Source: an uncultured Devosia sp. (GTDB taxonomy: Bacteria > Pseudomonadota > Alphaproteobacteria > Rhizobiales > Devosiaceae). From it: a DNA stretch of 64,000 nucleotides. The stretch lies in assembly GCF_963517015.1 (NCBI RefSeq), contig NZ_CAUQDV010000001.1:1-64000 (forward strand), read 5' to 3'. The stretch's first letter is position 1. Each line of letters starts with the position of its first letter. The notes beneath the pieces are model-generated. The model was given only the letters and a program-made list of their open reading frames with translations, made no database searches and was not told the origin of the DNA. The position numbers and the translations under genes are program-made. Shown here piece after piece: positions 23,765-30,966 of the stretch.

Positions 23765-24748
23765 ATGACAGTGATCGGTTACCACGCCTCGCACGAACAA
23801 TTCGCGCCTTCCGAACTACTCAAACTGGTTGTGATGGCCGAGGAGGCTGGCTTTGGCGCAGCAAAATCTTCGGATCATTTCCACCCGTGGAGCGAACGGC
23901 AGGGACAATCTGGATTTGCCTGGTCGTGGCTCGGCGCAGCGCTGCAGGCGACATCGTTCTCGAACGGTATCATCTCTGCTCCGGGATATCGCTATCACCC
24001 CGCGGTCCTGGCTCAAGCGGCAGCGACATGCGGAGAGATGTTCCCCGGAAGGATCTGGCTTGCCTTGGGGAGCGGCGAGGCTGTCAACGAGTCCATCACC
24101 GGGGAGTTCTGGCCCGAGAAGGCGGAGCGGAACGCCCGGCTCGAGGAGTGCGTCGACATCACGCGAGCCTTGTTTGCAGGTGAAACTGTGACCCATCGAG
24201 GTCGTGTAACCGTCGTCGAAGCAAAGCTCTACACCAGGCCATCGGATCCCGTGCCGCTTTTTGGAGCAGCTGTTTCCGCCACGACCGCCAAGTTTGTTGG
24301 GACATGGGCCGATGGCCTTCTCACCACATCCGGCGGAGACATCGAAACGACACGAGAAGTCATAATGGCGTTCCGTGAAGCGGCTGGGCCAGACAAGCCC
24401 ATTTATTTGCAACACGCCTTAAGCTGGGCTGAAACCGAAGATCAGGCTTACCAGGAGGCGCTTGATCAGTGGGCGCCGGTGGCAGCTGGTGGCGAGATCA
24501 ATTGGGACCTTCGCCGACCCAGTGATTTCGATTTAATTTCCAAAACTGTTCGACGTGAAGACATCGACCGCTGCATCAAGGTCTCCTCCGATGTCAGCCA
24601 GCATGCCAGCTGGGTCACCGAGCTTGCGGAACTTGGGGTTGACCGGATCTTCCTCCACTGCGTCGGCAAGAACCAGCGGCACTTCATCGAAGCTTTCAGT
24701 TCCGTCGTTAAACAGCTCAACGGAACCGATGTCGTTGGGGACCATTAG
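23765..24748 (+). CDS. LLM-class (luciferase-like) flavin oxidoreductase
   Basis: A 327-aa TIM-barrel flavoprotein of the bacterial luciferase-like superfamily. Landmarks are the N-terminal GYHASHEQFAPSELLKLVVM, SSDHFHPWSERQGQSGFAWS, the GRIWLALGSGEAVNE strand and ADGLLTTSGGD. It resembles the group that looks F420-dependent but occurs in organisms lacking F420 (the TIGR03885-type probable non-F420 enzymes), which I think fits best. Substrate unknown. It begins 10 bp after treZ, so the two are almost certainly co-transcribed. ATG 23765 has AGGAGCG upstream. Confidence 0.88.
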   Translation: MTVIGYHASHEQFAPSELLKLVVMAEEAGFGAAKSSDHFHPWSERQGQSGFAWSWLGAALQATSFSNGIISAPGYRYHPAVLAQAAATCGEMFPGRIWLALGSGEAVNESITGEFWPEKAERNARLEECVDITRALFAGETVTHRGRVTVVEAKLYTRPSDPVPLFGAAVSATTAKFVGTWADGLLTTSGGDIETTREVIMAFREAAGPDKPIYLQHALSWAETEDQAYQEALDQWAPVAAGGEINWDLRRPSDFDLISKTVRREDIDRCIKVSSDVSQHASWVTELAELGVDRIFLHCVGKNQRHFIEAFSSVVKQLNGTDVVGDH

Positions 24749-24947
24749 CCGGCCAAGACGCAGCGCGCGTCAACCGGACATGGTGGTATAGGGAACAATG
24801 CGGTTTTTCCGGTTTCTCGTATTGGCCAACGAAGCGGCAGCCGAGCCCTTCCCCCACCCGCGCTGCGTCTTTCCATGAAGCCGCCAACGGCAAGATCCAT
24901 AGCCTGCAAAGGCCTCGACCCGTTCGGCAACAGAAGGGTCAACAGGC

Positions 24948-25865
24948 ATGAAAACCGGCAAGCATGAGATTTCTGGCAAGACCATCGTCATAGCAGGCGC
25001 ATCCAGCGGGTTTGGCCGTGGGGCTGCACTTGAGCTGGCGCGCCAAGGTGCGAATGTGGTCGTCGCAGCACGGCGGATCGAAGCCCTGGATAGTCTGGTC
25101 TCGGAAATCGTAGCGGCTGGCGGCAAGGCTGTGTCCGCCAAATGCGATGTCAGTTCCGCAAAGGACGTAGCCAAGCTCAAGGACACGGCAGTTCAGCACT
25201 ATGGGCGCATCGACGTTTGGGTGAATAACGTCGGTGTCGGCGCTCTCGGTCTCTTCTGGGATATCCCTATCGAAGACCATGCTCGCTTGATCGACGTGAA
25301 TCTGAAAGGCCTCTTGTACGGAGCCCATGCAGCTCTCCTCGAATTCAAGGCGCAAGGCTTCGGTGTGCTGGTCAATGTCGGATCCATCGATAGCGAGGTA
25401 CCCCTCGCCTATCAGGCTTCCTATGCCGCCACCAAAGCTGCGGTCCTGAGCTTGAGCCGATCGCTCAACGAAGAGCTTCGACTGGCCGAGCTGCCGGATA
25501 TCAAAGTTGCCACCATCATGCCTTGGGCTGTGGACACGCCCTGGTGGACTCATGCGGCAAACTACACAGGACATCAGCCAAGAATGGCTGCCATGGACGA
25601 TCCGGAGATAGTGGTGGACGCAATTGTCCGCGCCTGCGTGCACCCCAAGGAGGAAATGCCTGTTGGACCGAAGGCCCATGCCTCGAACATTTCCCATCAC
25701 CTTTTCGGCGATCTCACAGAGCGGCTATCCGCCGATATCGCGCATCGGGAGGTCCATAAGGCTTGGCTCGCGCCTTCCACAACAGGCAGCCTTCACACTC
25801 CGATGTCTGAAGGAACGAGCGTCGATGGAGGTATCCGCGCAAGGATGAAACAGGAAGATACCTGA
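24948..25865 (+). CDS. Short-chain dehydrogenase/reductase (SDR)
   Basis: A 305-aa oxidoreductase with the classical SDR layout: cofactor motif AGASSGFGRGAA (residues about 16-27), ARR after beta-2 suggesting NADPH preference, NNVG (about 95), catalytic Ser in NVGSIDSE and the YAATK Tyr-Lys pair. A C-terminal extension past residue 255 carries HLFGDLTERLSADIAHR. Substrate unknown. A 199-bp gap separates it from the flavoprotein gene. An exact EcfG promoter for the next gene begins 12 bp after its stop. It is not the source of the SDR fragment at 26899, whose C-terminus differs. Confidence 0.92.
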   Translation: MKTGKHEISGKTIVIAGASSGFGRGAALELARQGANVVVAARRIEALDSLVSEIVAAGGKAVSAKCDVSSAKDVAKLKDTAVQHYGRIDVWVNNVGVGALGLFWDIPIEDHARLIDVNLKGLLYGAHAALLEFKAQGFGVLVNVGSIDSEVPLAYQASYAATKAAVLSLSRSLNEELRLAELPDIKVATIMPWAVDTPWWTHAANYTGHQPRMAAMDDPEIVVDAIVRACVHPKEEMPVGPKAHASNISHHLFGDLTERLSADIAHREVHKAWLAPSTTGSLHTPMSEGTSVDGGIRARMKQEDT

Positions 25866-25877
25866 ACCTAGCATCGG

Positions 25878-25902
25878 GGAACTTCACCTGAAGATCACCG
25901 TT
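25878..25902 (+). promoter_or_regulatory. EcfG-type promoter, exact consensus (GGAAC-N16-CGTT)
   Basis: GGAAC (25878-25882), exactly 16 nt, CGTT (25899-25902). It lies 32 nt before the ATG of the second DUF892 gene. Exact match to the general-stress sigma consensus of Alphaproteobacteria. Confidence 0.82.
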
Positions 25903-25934
25903 GGCGGCTCGCAATCAAATGAAGGGCTTAGAAA

Positions 25935-26426
25935 ATGGCTACCGAAAAGACACTCGACGATCTCTTTCTCGATACGCTCAAGGATATCTACTACGCTGAA
26001 CGCCAAATTCTGAAAGCGCTGCCAAAGATGGCGAAGGCTGCCCAGTCAGAAGAGCTGGCGGCAGGTTTCCAGCAGCACCTCGAAGAAACCGAAGGCCACG
26101 TTGAACGCCTGTTGCAGGTGTTCGAGCTCTTGGGCAAGCCCGCTCGCGGCAAGACTTGTGACGCCATCCTGGGCATCATCGAAGAAGCCAAGAGCATCAT
26201 GGATGAGTTCAAGGATACGGTAGCACTGGATGCCGGTCTCGTCGCCGCTGCTCAGGCTGTCGAGCACTATGAAATCGCCCGTTATGGCACGCTGAAGGCC
26301 TGGGCAACGCAGCTCGGTTATGATGAAGCGGCAAAGCTGTTTGACGCTACCCTCAATGAGGAAGTCGCGACCGATCAGAAGCTCAGCCAACTGGGCGAAG
26401 CCCAGGCCAATCCGAAAGCCGCATAA
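25935..26426 (+). CDS. Ferritin-like DUF892 (YciE-type) stress protein
   Basis: A 163-aa four-helix protein with the family opening TLDDLFLDTLKDIYYAERQI and paired metal-site-like segments LEETEGHVERLLQVFELL (about 50-67), AVEHYEIARYGTLKAW (about 105-120) and NEEVATDQKLSQL near the end. It is closer to the YciE consensus than the 14440-14949 protein and clearly a separate lineage of the family. The exact EcfG promoter upstream predicts general-stress induction. A GC hairpin follows the stop. Confidence 0.95.
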   Translation: MATEKTLDDLFLDTLKDIYYAERQILKALPKMAKAAQSEELAAGFQQHLEETEGHVERLLQVFELLGKPARGKTCDAILGIIEEAKSIMDEFKDTVALDAGLVAAAQAVEHYEIARYGTLKAWATQLGYDEAAKLFDATLNEEVATDQKLSQLGEAQANPKAA

Positions 26427-26430
26427 TTTC

Positions 26431-26456
26431 AGGCGGCGAGGTTCGCCTCGCCGCCT
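26431..26456 (+). terminator. GC-rich hairpin after the DUF892 gene
   Basis: AGGCGGCGAGG and CCTCGCCGCCT form a perfect 11-bp stem with a TTCG loop, four bases past the stop. The T-run is poor, so read-through into the cupin gene is possible. Confidence 0.65.
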
Positions 26457-26473
26457 CCTCTGTGGAGTGTCAC

Positions 26474-26896
26474 ATGGCCAGCCGAAGCGATCTTGTCCAG
26501 GTTACGCCGGAGCGTTTGACATTGGCCCCTGACGGTCGCATGCCGAATAGCGACTTACCCGTCGTGATTTACCGACGCGTGCTTAGCGCTGGTGACCTCG
26601 AAGCGAAGTTTCGCCAACTCTTTAATGACAATGGATGGGATGGTGACTGGGCGATGGGAATCTACGGCTATCACCACTTCCACTCTAACGCACATGAAGT
26701 TCTTGGTGTCGCCGAAGGCTCTGCTGCTTTGGTTTTGGGCGGAGAAGAAGGGGCGGAAGTAAAGGTATCCAAAGGCGATGTCATACTTCTCCCAGCGGGC
26801 ACCGGGCATCGCCGCATCAAAGACAGCTGGGATTTCTGGGTGGTCAGTGCCTATCCTCAGGGACAGGAATCGCCGGACGAACACTGGGCAGAGTAG
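26474..26896 (+). CDS. Cupin-domain protein
   Basis: A 140-aa protein with one cupin barrel. HHFHSNAHEVLGVAEGSAAL is the first metal-binding motif (His-x-His, then Glu), and GDVILLPAGTGHRRI is the second (His). A preceding segment, VVIYRRVLSAGDLEAKFRQLFNDNGW, is typical of the YjlB-like cupins. ATG 26474 follows GGAG; an upstream in-frame GTG is less likely. It is next to a fragment of an SDR gene, which suggests that an ancestral cupin-SDR arrangement was deleted. Function unknown. Confidence 0.88.
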   Translation: MASRSDLVQVTPERLTLAPDGRMPNSDLPVVIYRRVLSAGDLEAKFRQLFNDNGWDGDWAMGIYGYHHFHSNAHEVLGVAEGSAALVLGGEEGAEVKVSKGDVILLPAGTGHRRIKDSWDFWVVSAYPQGQESPDEHWAE

Positions 26897-26898
26897 TA

Positions 26899-27003
26899 CA
26901 GCCGGCCGAACTGGCCGGAGCGTACGTACTCTTGGCGTCGGACGAAGGAAGCTACATTATGGGAGCGATCATTCCCGTCACCGGCGGCGAACCTATGCTT
27001 TGA
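26899..27003 (+). pseudogene. Remnant: last 34 codons of an SDR oxidoreductase gene
   Basis: Reading in frame to the TGA at 27001-27003 gives QPAELAGAYVLLASDEGSYI followed by MGAIIPVTGGEPML. This is the conserved C-terminal end of classical SDRs of the glucose-dehydrogenase/general-stress type (PAE..., LASDExSYxxG, VTGGxPxL). Everything upstream (Rossmann motif, catalytic Tyr-Lys) is missing. The fragment begins within three bases of the cupin stop codon, so a deletion probably fused the two. It cannot encode a working enzyme. Confidence 0.8.
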
Positions 27004-27009
27004 CAGAGA

Positions 27010-27297
27010 TCAGGCGCCGGCATGTCGGCAGGCGCCTCGATCTCGTCGCCGCGTCGGCCGTCGATGGAGCGTGACCCTAATGCTGTCTCGGAACTCGATC
27101 CACTCGCCCACAAGTCCGAGCAGCTTGCTCACTTTGTTAGGATGCTCGCTTGCGATGGAATCCAGGACGTTGATCTCGTCCTCGACCAAAGGGATGTTGT
27201 CAGCGCTGACTTTGTGGCCGGAGGCCGCAAGCTGTCTGAAGCGTTTAAGGGTATGTCGACTTAGGATAAGTCGCTGGTCGGCTTCTGCGGAGGTCAT
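27010..27297 (-). CDS. Uncharacterised 95-aa protein, paralogue B
   Basis: A paralogue of the 78-aa protein encoded at 18829-19065. Shared positions include RLILSRHTLKRF, the VEDEINVLDSIASEHPNKVS block and the WIEFRDSIRVTLH end. It has an extra basic tail (RRPTRRRDRGACRHAGA) that the other copy lacks. The stop lies only seven bases from the SDR fragment, so the tail may be a consequence of the rearrangement there. Start ATG 27297. No catalytic residues are evident; small helical fold expected. Function unknown. Confidence 0.75.
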   Translation of the reverse strand: MTSAEADQRLILSRHTLKRFRQLAASGHKVSADNIPLVEDEINVLDSIASEHPNKVSKLLGLVGEWIEFRDSIRVTLHRRPTRRRDRGACRHAGA

Positions 27298-27383
27298 TCG
27301 AGGTAGATGCGCCGGCGATCGCGGAGGCGCAACAAAATTTGTTATGTTGATGGGTAAATTCTAACGTCAGAAAGCGCTCCGAA

Positions 27384-27728
27384 GTGACGGCATCACCGCG
27401 CCGAATTCAATTATCGAGAAGACCGGGCTGGCGGCTGCCGCCGGAGTCCATGAGCGTCGCACGGCCCGGCAAATGGGGTAACCCATATGCCATCGGCAGC
27501 GTGGGCCCCACCGGTGATGAGGTCGCTGATCGAGCGACCGCCGTGACCCTTTTCCGACAGATGCTGCTCGACCCAAGTCTTCGAGCCGCCGCAGGGTACC
27601 CCACTGATCTTTCAACGTTGCGCGGAAAGAACCTTGGGTGCTGGTGCAGCCTCGACGGTCCCTGCCATGCCAACGTACTCCTCGAATTCGCCAACAAACT
27701 TAGCGAGAGCGAGCTCACGGGCCGATGA
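27384..27728 (+). CDS. DUF4326 domain protein
   Basis: A 114-aa protein with the family marks RIQLSRRPGWRLPP, ARPGKWGNPYAIG and the Cys-rich end LRGKNLGCWCSLDGPCHANVLLE. The Cys-Trp-Cys and CH residues look like a metal site. DUF4326 proteins are found in phage and accessory regions; function is not established. The only available start is GTG 27384, with a weak ribosome site. Adjacent DNA to the right is gene-free. Confidence 0.85.
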   Translation: MTASPRRIQLSRRPGWRLPPESMSVARPGKWGNPYAIGSVGPTGDEVADRATAVTLFRQMLLDPSLRAAAGYPTDLSTLRGKNLGCWCSLDGPCHANVLLEFANKLSESELTGR

Positions 27729-28019
27729 AATCCGCACTGGTCGCGTGGATCTGCCGTCCATGGCCGGAACCCGCTGCTGCCGAGAGGATGAGCCTCCTGC
27801 CCGCTTCTTAGAATCCTAGGGTCTAACAAACTAAGATTTCAGCACGTGAGGTGGGGCGTGGCCGAGTTTTGTCGCGGAAATGCTTACGCCGCGGGTGTCC
27901 GCTTTTGTGGTCAGCACATCAGCTTACGAATGACCGAAATGGGGTCGATATCGGACCATCAAAGTCATGGTCAGTGAATCTGCAGGCAGGCCCAAGATGC
28001 CAGCAAACTTAGCATAGTG
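27729..28019. other. About 290-bp gene-free stretch with a dispersed motif copy
   Basis: Nothing coding is supported. CCGAAATGGGGTCG at 27934-27947 is the second of three copies of a dispersed motif (others at 868 and 29572), all in the same orientation. The stretch ends at the terminator of the outer-membrane protein gene. Confidence 0.5.
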
Positions 28020-28052
28020 AAGAAAAGGCCCCGACACGAATGCCAGGGCCTC
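28020..28052 (-). terminator. Rho-independent terminator after the outer-membrane protein gene
   Basis: AGGCCC (28026-28031) pairs with GGGCCT (28046-28051). On the minus strand the stem runs into CCTTTTCTTC. It lies 31 bp past the stop codon. Confidence 0.65.
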
Positions 28053-28082
28053 CCTTCGACGACTTTGGAGTGCCGTCGAAAA

Positions 28083-28757
28083 CTAGAACTTGTAGTTTAG
28101 ACCGGCCCGGACGACGTGGGCGTCGAGATTGGTATTGAGTGTGCCGGCGGCAGTCGAGAAGTCCTTGCTGCCGAAGTCGGCATAAAGATATTCGCCTTTG
28201 ACGGTGACATTGTCGGTCACGGCATATTCCACGCCAGCACCGATGGTGTAACCGACATAGGTCTCATCTTCGTCGAGAAGCGTGCCAAGACCAGCGCCAA
28301 CAACAGTTGCCGAGCCATTGGCCCAAGCCAGACCGCCGGTTACGTAGGGCAGGAAGCGGTCGACGGCGAGGCCGGCACGAGCGCGCACGGTGCCAAAGGA
28401 TTCGATGCCAACATCAAAGCTGCCGGCTGCACCGGTGATGCTGCGGTTTATATCGGAAAACTGGAAGTCAGCTTCTGCACCGAGCAGGAAGCCGCCGAAA
28501 TCGTGGTTATAGCCCACCTGGGCACCGCCAAGGATGCCGTCGATATCGTCGATGGTTACCGGGCCGGTGACATCGTTCAGATCATATTCTGCCCAGCCGT
28601 AGCCGAGGTTCACACCGGCATAAAACCCCGACCAGTCGTAAACGCTGGTGTTGTAGGTCGGCGCAGGCTGTGCCTGAGGCGCAATGTAGAGATCCGCAGC
28701 AAAAGCCGACGAGGTGGACAGAACGCCGGCAGCGGCGACGAGTGCAAACTTGTTCAT
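28083..28757 (-). CDS. Outer-membrane beta-barrel protein (Omp25/Omp31-like)
   Basis: A 224-aa protein with a Sec signal peptide (MNKFALVAAAGVLSTSSAFA, cut before ADLY). A Tyr/Gly-rich eight-strand barrel follows: YDWSGFYAGVNLGYGWAEYD at the start, repeated GAxVGYNxxF and RARAGLAVDRFLPYVTGGLAWA strands, and a terminal VRAGLNYKF with C-terminal Phe for BAM recognition. The DWSGFYAGVNLGY opening is typical of the small Omp25/Omp31-type proteins of Hyphomicrobiales. Start ATG 28757 follows GGAGT. Function is structural or surface-related; no porin activity can be read from it. Confidence 0.92.
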   Translation of the reverse strand: MNKFALVAAAGVLSTSSAFAADLYIAPQAQPAPTYNTSVYDWSGFYAGVNLGYGWAEYDLNDVTGPVTIDDIDGILGGAQVGYNHDFGGFLLGAEADFQFSDINRSITGAAGSFDVGIESFGTVRARAGLAVDRFLPYVTGGLAWANGSATVVGAGLGTLLDEDETYVGYTIGAGVEYAVTDNVTVKGEYLYADFGSKDFSTAAGTLNTNLDAHVVRAGLNYKF

Positions 28758-28903
28758 AGAAACTCCGAAATCAGTAATGCGAGGAAGGTAGGGGAGAAGA
28801 TCTACCCAGGCCACCCTAGAGTCGCCACGAAATCGCCTAACTTATTGCAACGCTGCATTTTTGCATCACTGCGACATCATGGCTAGCCGTTTGTCTGGAA
28901 CTT

Positions 28904-29489
28904 CTAACACATATGATTTTTGACGACCTTCGCGGGGACCCAAACCTGCGCAACAGGCCGGGAATTCTGAAGGCCCGCTACTATGTGCTGCAGCGGACGA
29001 CTTAACATTTGATGGCCCGCTTGCCGATTACCGCCGCTGCCGGCGCACGGGATGGCTAGACATTTGGGCTTCGGCTCGCCTATTTCTTCGCCGGCCACGC
29101 GTCGGCGAGAGAGTTCGACCGAAAGCTGTTCCATCAGGTTATTGGCCTTTGGTGGCCGCGTCGCTTTTGATTTCGGCCCAATACATTTCCTTGAGATGCC
29201 ACAGGACCAAATGGAAAAACGTCGCTTTTCAGCGAAGAGACTATTGGGCACACGCATGATCATGACGCGGGCGGCGAACATAGCCACCTCCAGCTCGATA
29301 TCGCGTGGGATGTCGGTCTGGATCCATTTCCACCGGGCTGCGATGGCGCGATCGGCCGCCGCCTGCTGGTTTTCAGCAAAGCCATGTTCGACAAACCATC
29401 CGTCCCAGCGCACGAGCCAATCCCAGCTTTCGAGCGACAGTGCGGTGTCGGTCGGTGTCGATGCCCGAACGATAGAGGCGGGTCATCAT
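28904..29489 (-). pseudogene. Decayed ORF of unknown family, frameshifted by a 10-bp duplication
   Basis: Minus-strand reading from ATG 29489 gives MMTRLYRSGIDTD and then loses sense. In the next frame a protein-like stretch continues, ALSLESWDWLVRWDGWFVEH then GFAENQQAAADRAIAARWKW, up to PRDIELEVAMFAARVMIMRV. At the switch point GGTGTCG is duplicated (29444-29450 and 29454-29460 on the plus strand). Removing one 10-bp unit restores one frame reading GIDTALSLESW. The later part, to the stop at 28904, looks degenerate. I do not recognise the family. It lies in a decay zone next to a truncated MFS gene. Confidence 0.45.
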
Positions 29490-29675
29490 GAAACGCTGAC
29501 TCGACCCTAAAGCGTCGGTGTCTCGGGCCGTTACGTCAGCTTTTGGAGATGGTGTATGTCACTACGAACGTCCGAAATGGGGTCGACTGCCGCCAAGCAT
29601 CTCCGAGGTGGAAAGGCGTCGGCCTGGAGCAAGGCTGGCGGCGTCCCGAGCTGTCTTTGAAAAAGAGCCCGGCGA
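29490..29675. other. Short gene-free spacer with third copy of the dispersed motif
   Basis: CCGAAATGGGGTCG at 29572-29585 matches the copies at 27934 (identical) and 868 (one substitution). No coding sequence is seen. Confidence 0.5.
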
Positions 29676-30302
29676 TCATCTGATCGCAGTTACAGGCGGA
29701 TCGCTTGCGCGAGTCGACAGTTCCCCCAACAGAAGCGAGGCGACACCCGCCAGGAAGATGCCACCCGCCAGTACGCTCGCGGTTCCATCGTAAAGCGCGC
29801 CGAGCCCTACCGCGAAGAGCGTCGCGACCAGGCTTGATTCCGACGCGATAAGGGAGGCACCCAGGCCCGCTACTTCGCCCAGCGAGCGCATCGCCATGGC
29901 GTTCAGGTTGCCGAACAGCATACCAATCGCGAAGAAGGCGGCGAATCCGAAGACTAGTAGCAGCATAAGCGGCGGGCGGCCATCCGACGCGATCGTCGCG
30001 ACGAGCATCAACAGTCCAGCCACCGTCAGGCCGAGGAAGCCGCCCCGCGCCATAGCGTCCATGCCGAAGCGCCCGACAAGGCGACCGTTCAAGTAGGAGG
30101 CAAGCCCGATTCCGGCGGCGAGCAGGGCAAAGTAAAGCGGGAACGTGTCGTAGACGCCGTAAGCGTCGGCAAAAAGGTCAGCAGAAATACTGAGATACAG
30201 AAGCTGCGCCCCGAACAGGATTGCAGTCGTTGGTGTGGTTGAAGCACCTTTTGCGCGATCCGTCTTTTGCAAGGCCGGCGTCGAACAGGCGGCAATAATC
30301 AA
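29676..30302 (-). pseudogene. C-terminal half of an MFS drug transporter (Bcr/CflA type)
   Basis: The minus-strand frame encodes about five or six membrane helices matching the second half of Bcr/CflA exporters: FGAQLLYLSISADLFADAYG, FPLYFALLAAGIGLASYLNG, LLLVFGFAAFFAIGMLFGNL, NAMAMRSLGEVAGLGASLIA and a last helix pair. Whole family members are about 400 aa. Here the first six helices, including the motif-A loop between helices 2 and 3, are absent. The initial 25 codons (MIIAACSTPALQ...) do not look like transporter sequence. It is best read as a 5'-truncated remnant. Downstream is another decayed ORF, and the integrase and HU genes lie upstream. Confidence 0.75.
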
Positions 30303-30564
30303 TTTGACTGGCGTTTCCTTTCGCTCGTTTCAACGCGAAGGTCACCCGCCGATTTTTGACTGCGGGTTAAGGCGGTAGCTACCTCGAGCGGCGTGCTGAC
30401 CAGCAATGCCCGCGCGGAGTCGCCCGTTGATCATCTAGTCTTTCGGGTCCTGCCAGCTATGTGTCCTTACAGACTTTGCCGGCCGGGTGGAGTGTCCCGT
30501 AGGGCGAGACGCGAGGCTCGAGCTCGAGGTTCTCGCCTGGCGATCCCGCCAATCGGCGCGCGTT

Positions 30565-30843
30565 CTACTTGTTCAAGGCATCCTTCAGCGCCTTGGCAGG
30601 CACGAACGTCATCTTGTTACTGGCTGCGATAGTGATAGGGGCGCCGGTAGACGGATTGCGGCCTTCCCGGGCAGGAGAAGCTTTCACCTTAAATTTTCCG
30701 AACCCAGGCAAAGACACTTCATCGCCTGCCACCGCAGCATCCGTGATTGCCTTGATCACGCTCTCGACGAGAGCCTTGGCTTGGGCCTTCGGGATACTAT
30801 GTTCGGCAGCGATGTTTTCGGAGATTTCGTTGGTGGTCGCCAT
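30565..30843 (-). CDS. HU-family DNA-binding protein
   Basis: A 92-aa histone-like protein. The helical base is MATTNEISENIAAEHSIPKA then QAKALVESVIKAI. The core VSLPGFGKFKVKASPAREGR and NPSTGAPITIAASNKMTFVPAKALKDAL includes the DNA-intercalating arm with its tip Pro (GRNPSTG). Start ATG 30843 follows AAAGGACA. It lies 124 bp from the integrase gene. An HU-like architectural protein beside a tyrosine integrase could help its recombination, though HU copies also occur elsewhere in such genomes. Confidence 0.93.
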   Translation of the reverse strand: MATTNEISENIAAEHSIPKAQAKALVESVIKAITDAAVAGDEVSLPGFGKFKVKASPAREGRNPSTGAPITIAASNKMTFVPAKALKDALNK

Positions 30844-30966
30844 CGGTTGTCCTTTCAAGGGTGCAGCTTTGTACACTAGAGCAATCTTGCCGTCCCACAA
30901 CCGGATATAAAGGACGCCACCTCCTCCATCAAACCTGTCCACATCTGCTAAACCCGTGCGCGGACA

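Noticed and set aside
1..30966. Second copy of the tRNA-Ser 3' end (distal att site)
   Set aside because: Scanning by eye for the T-loop and acceptor sequence found none; absence is not proven without an alignment.
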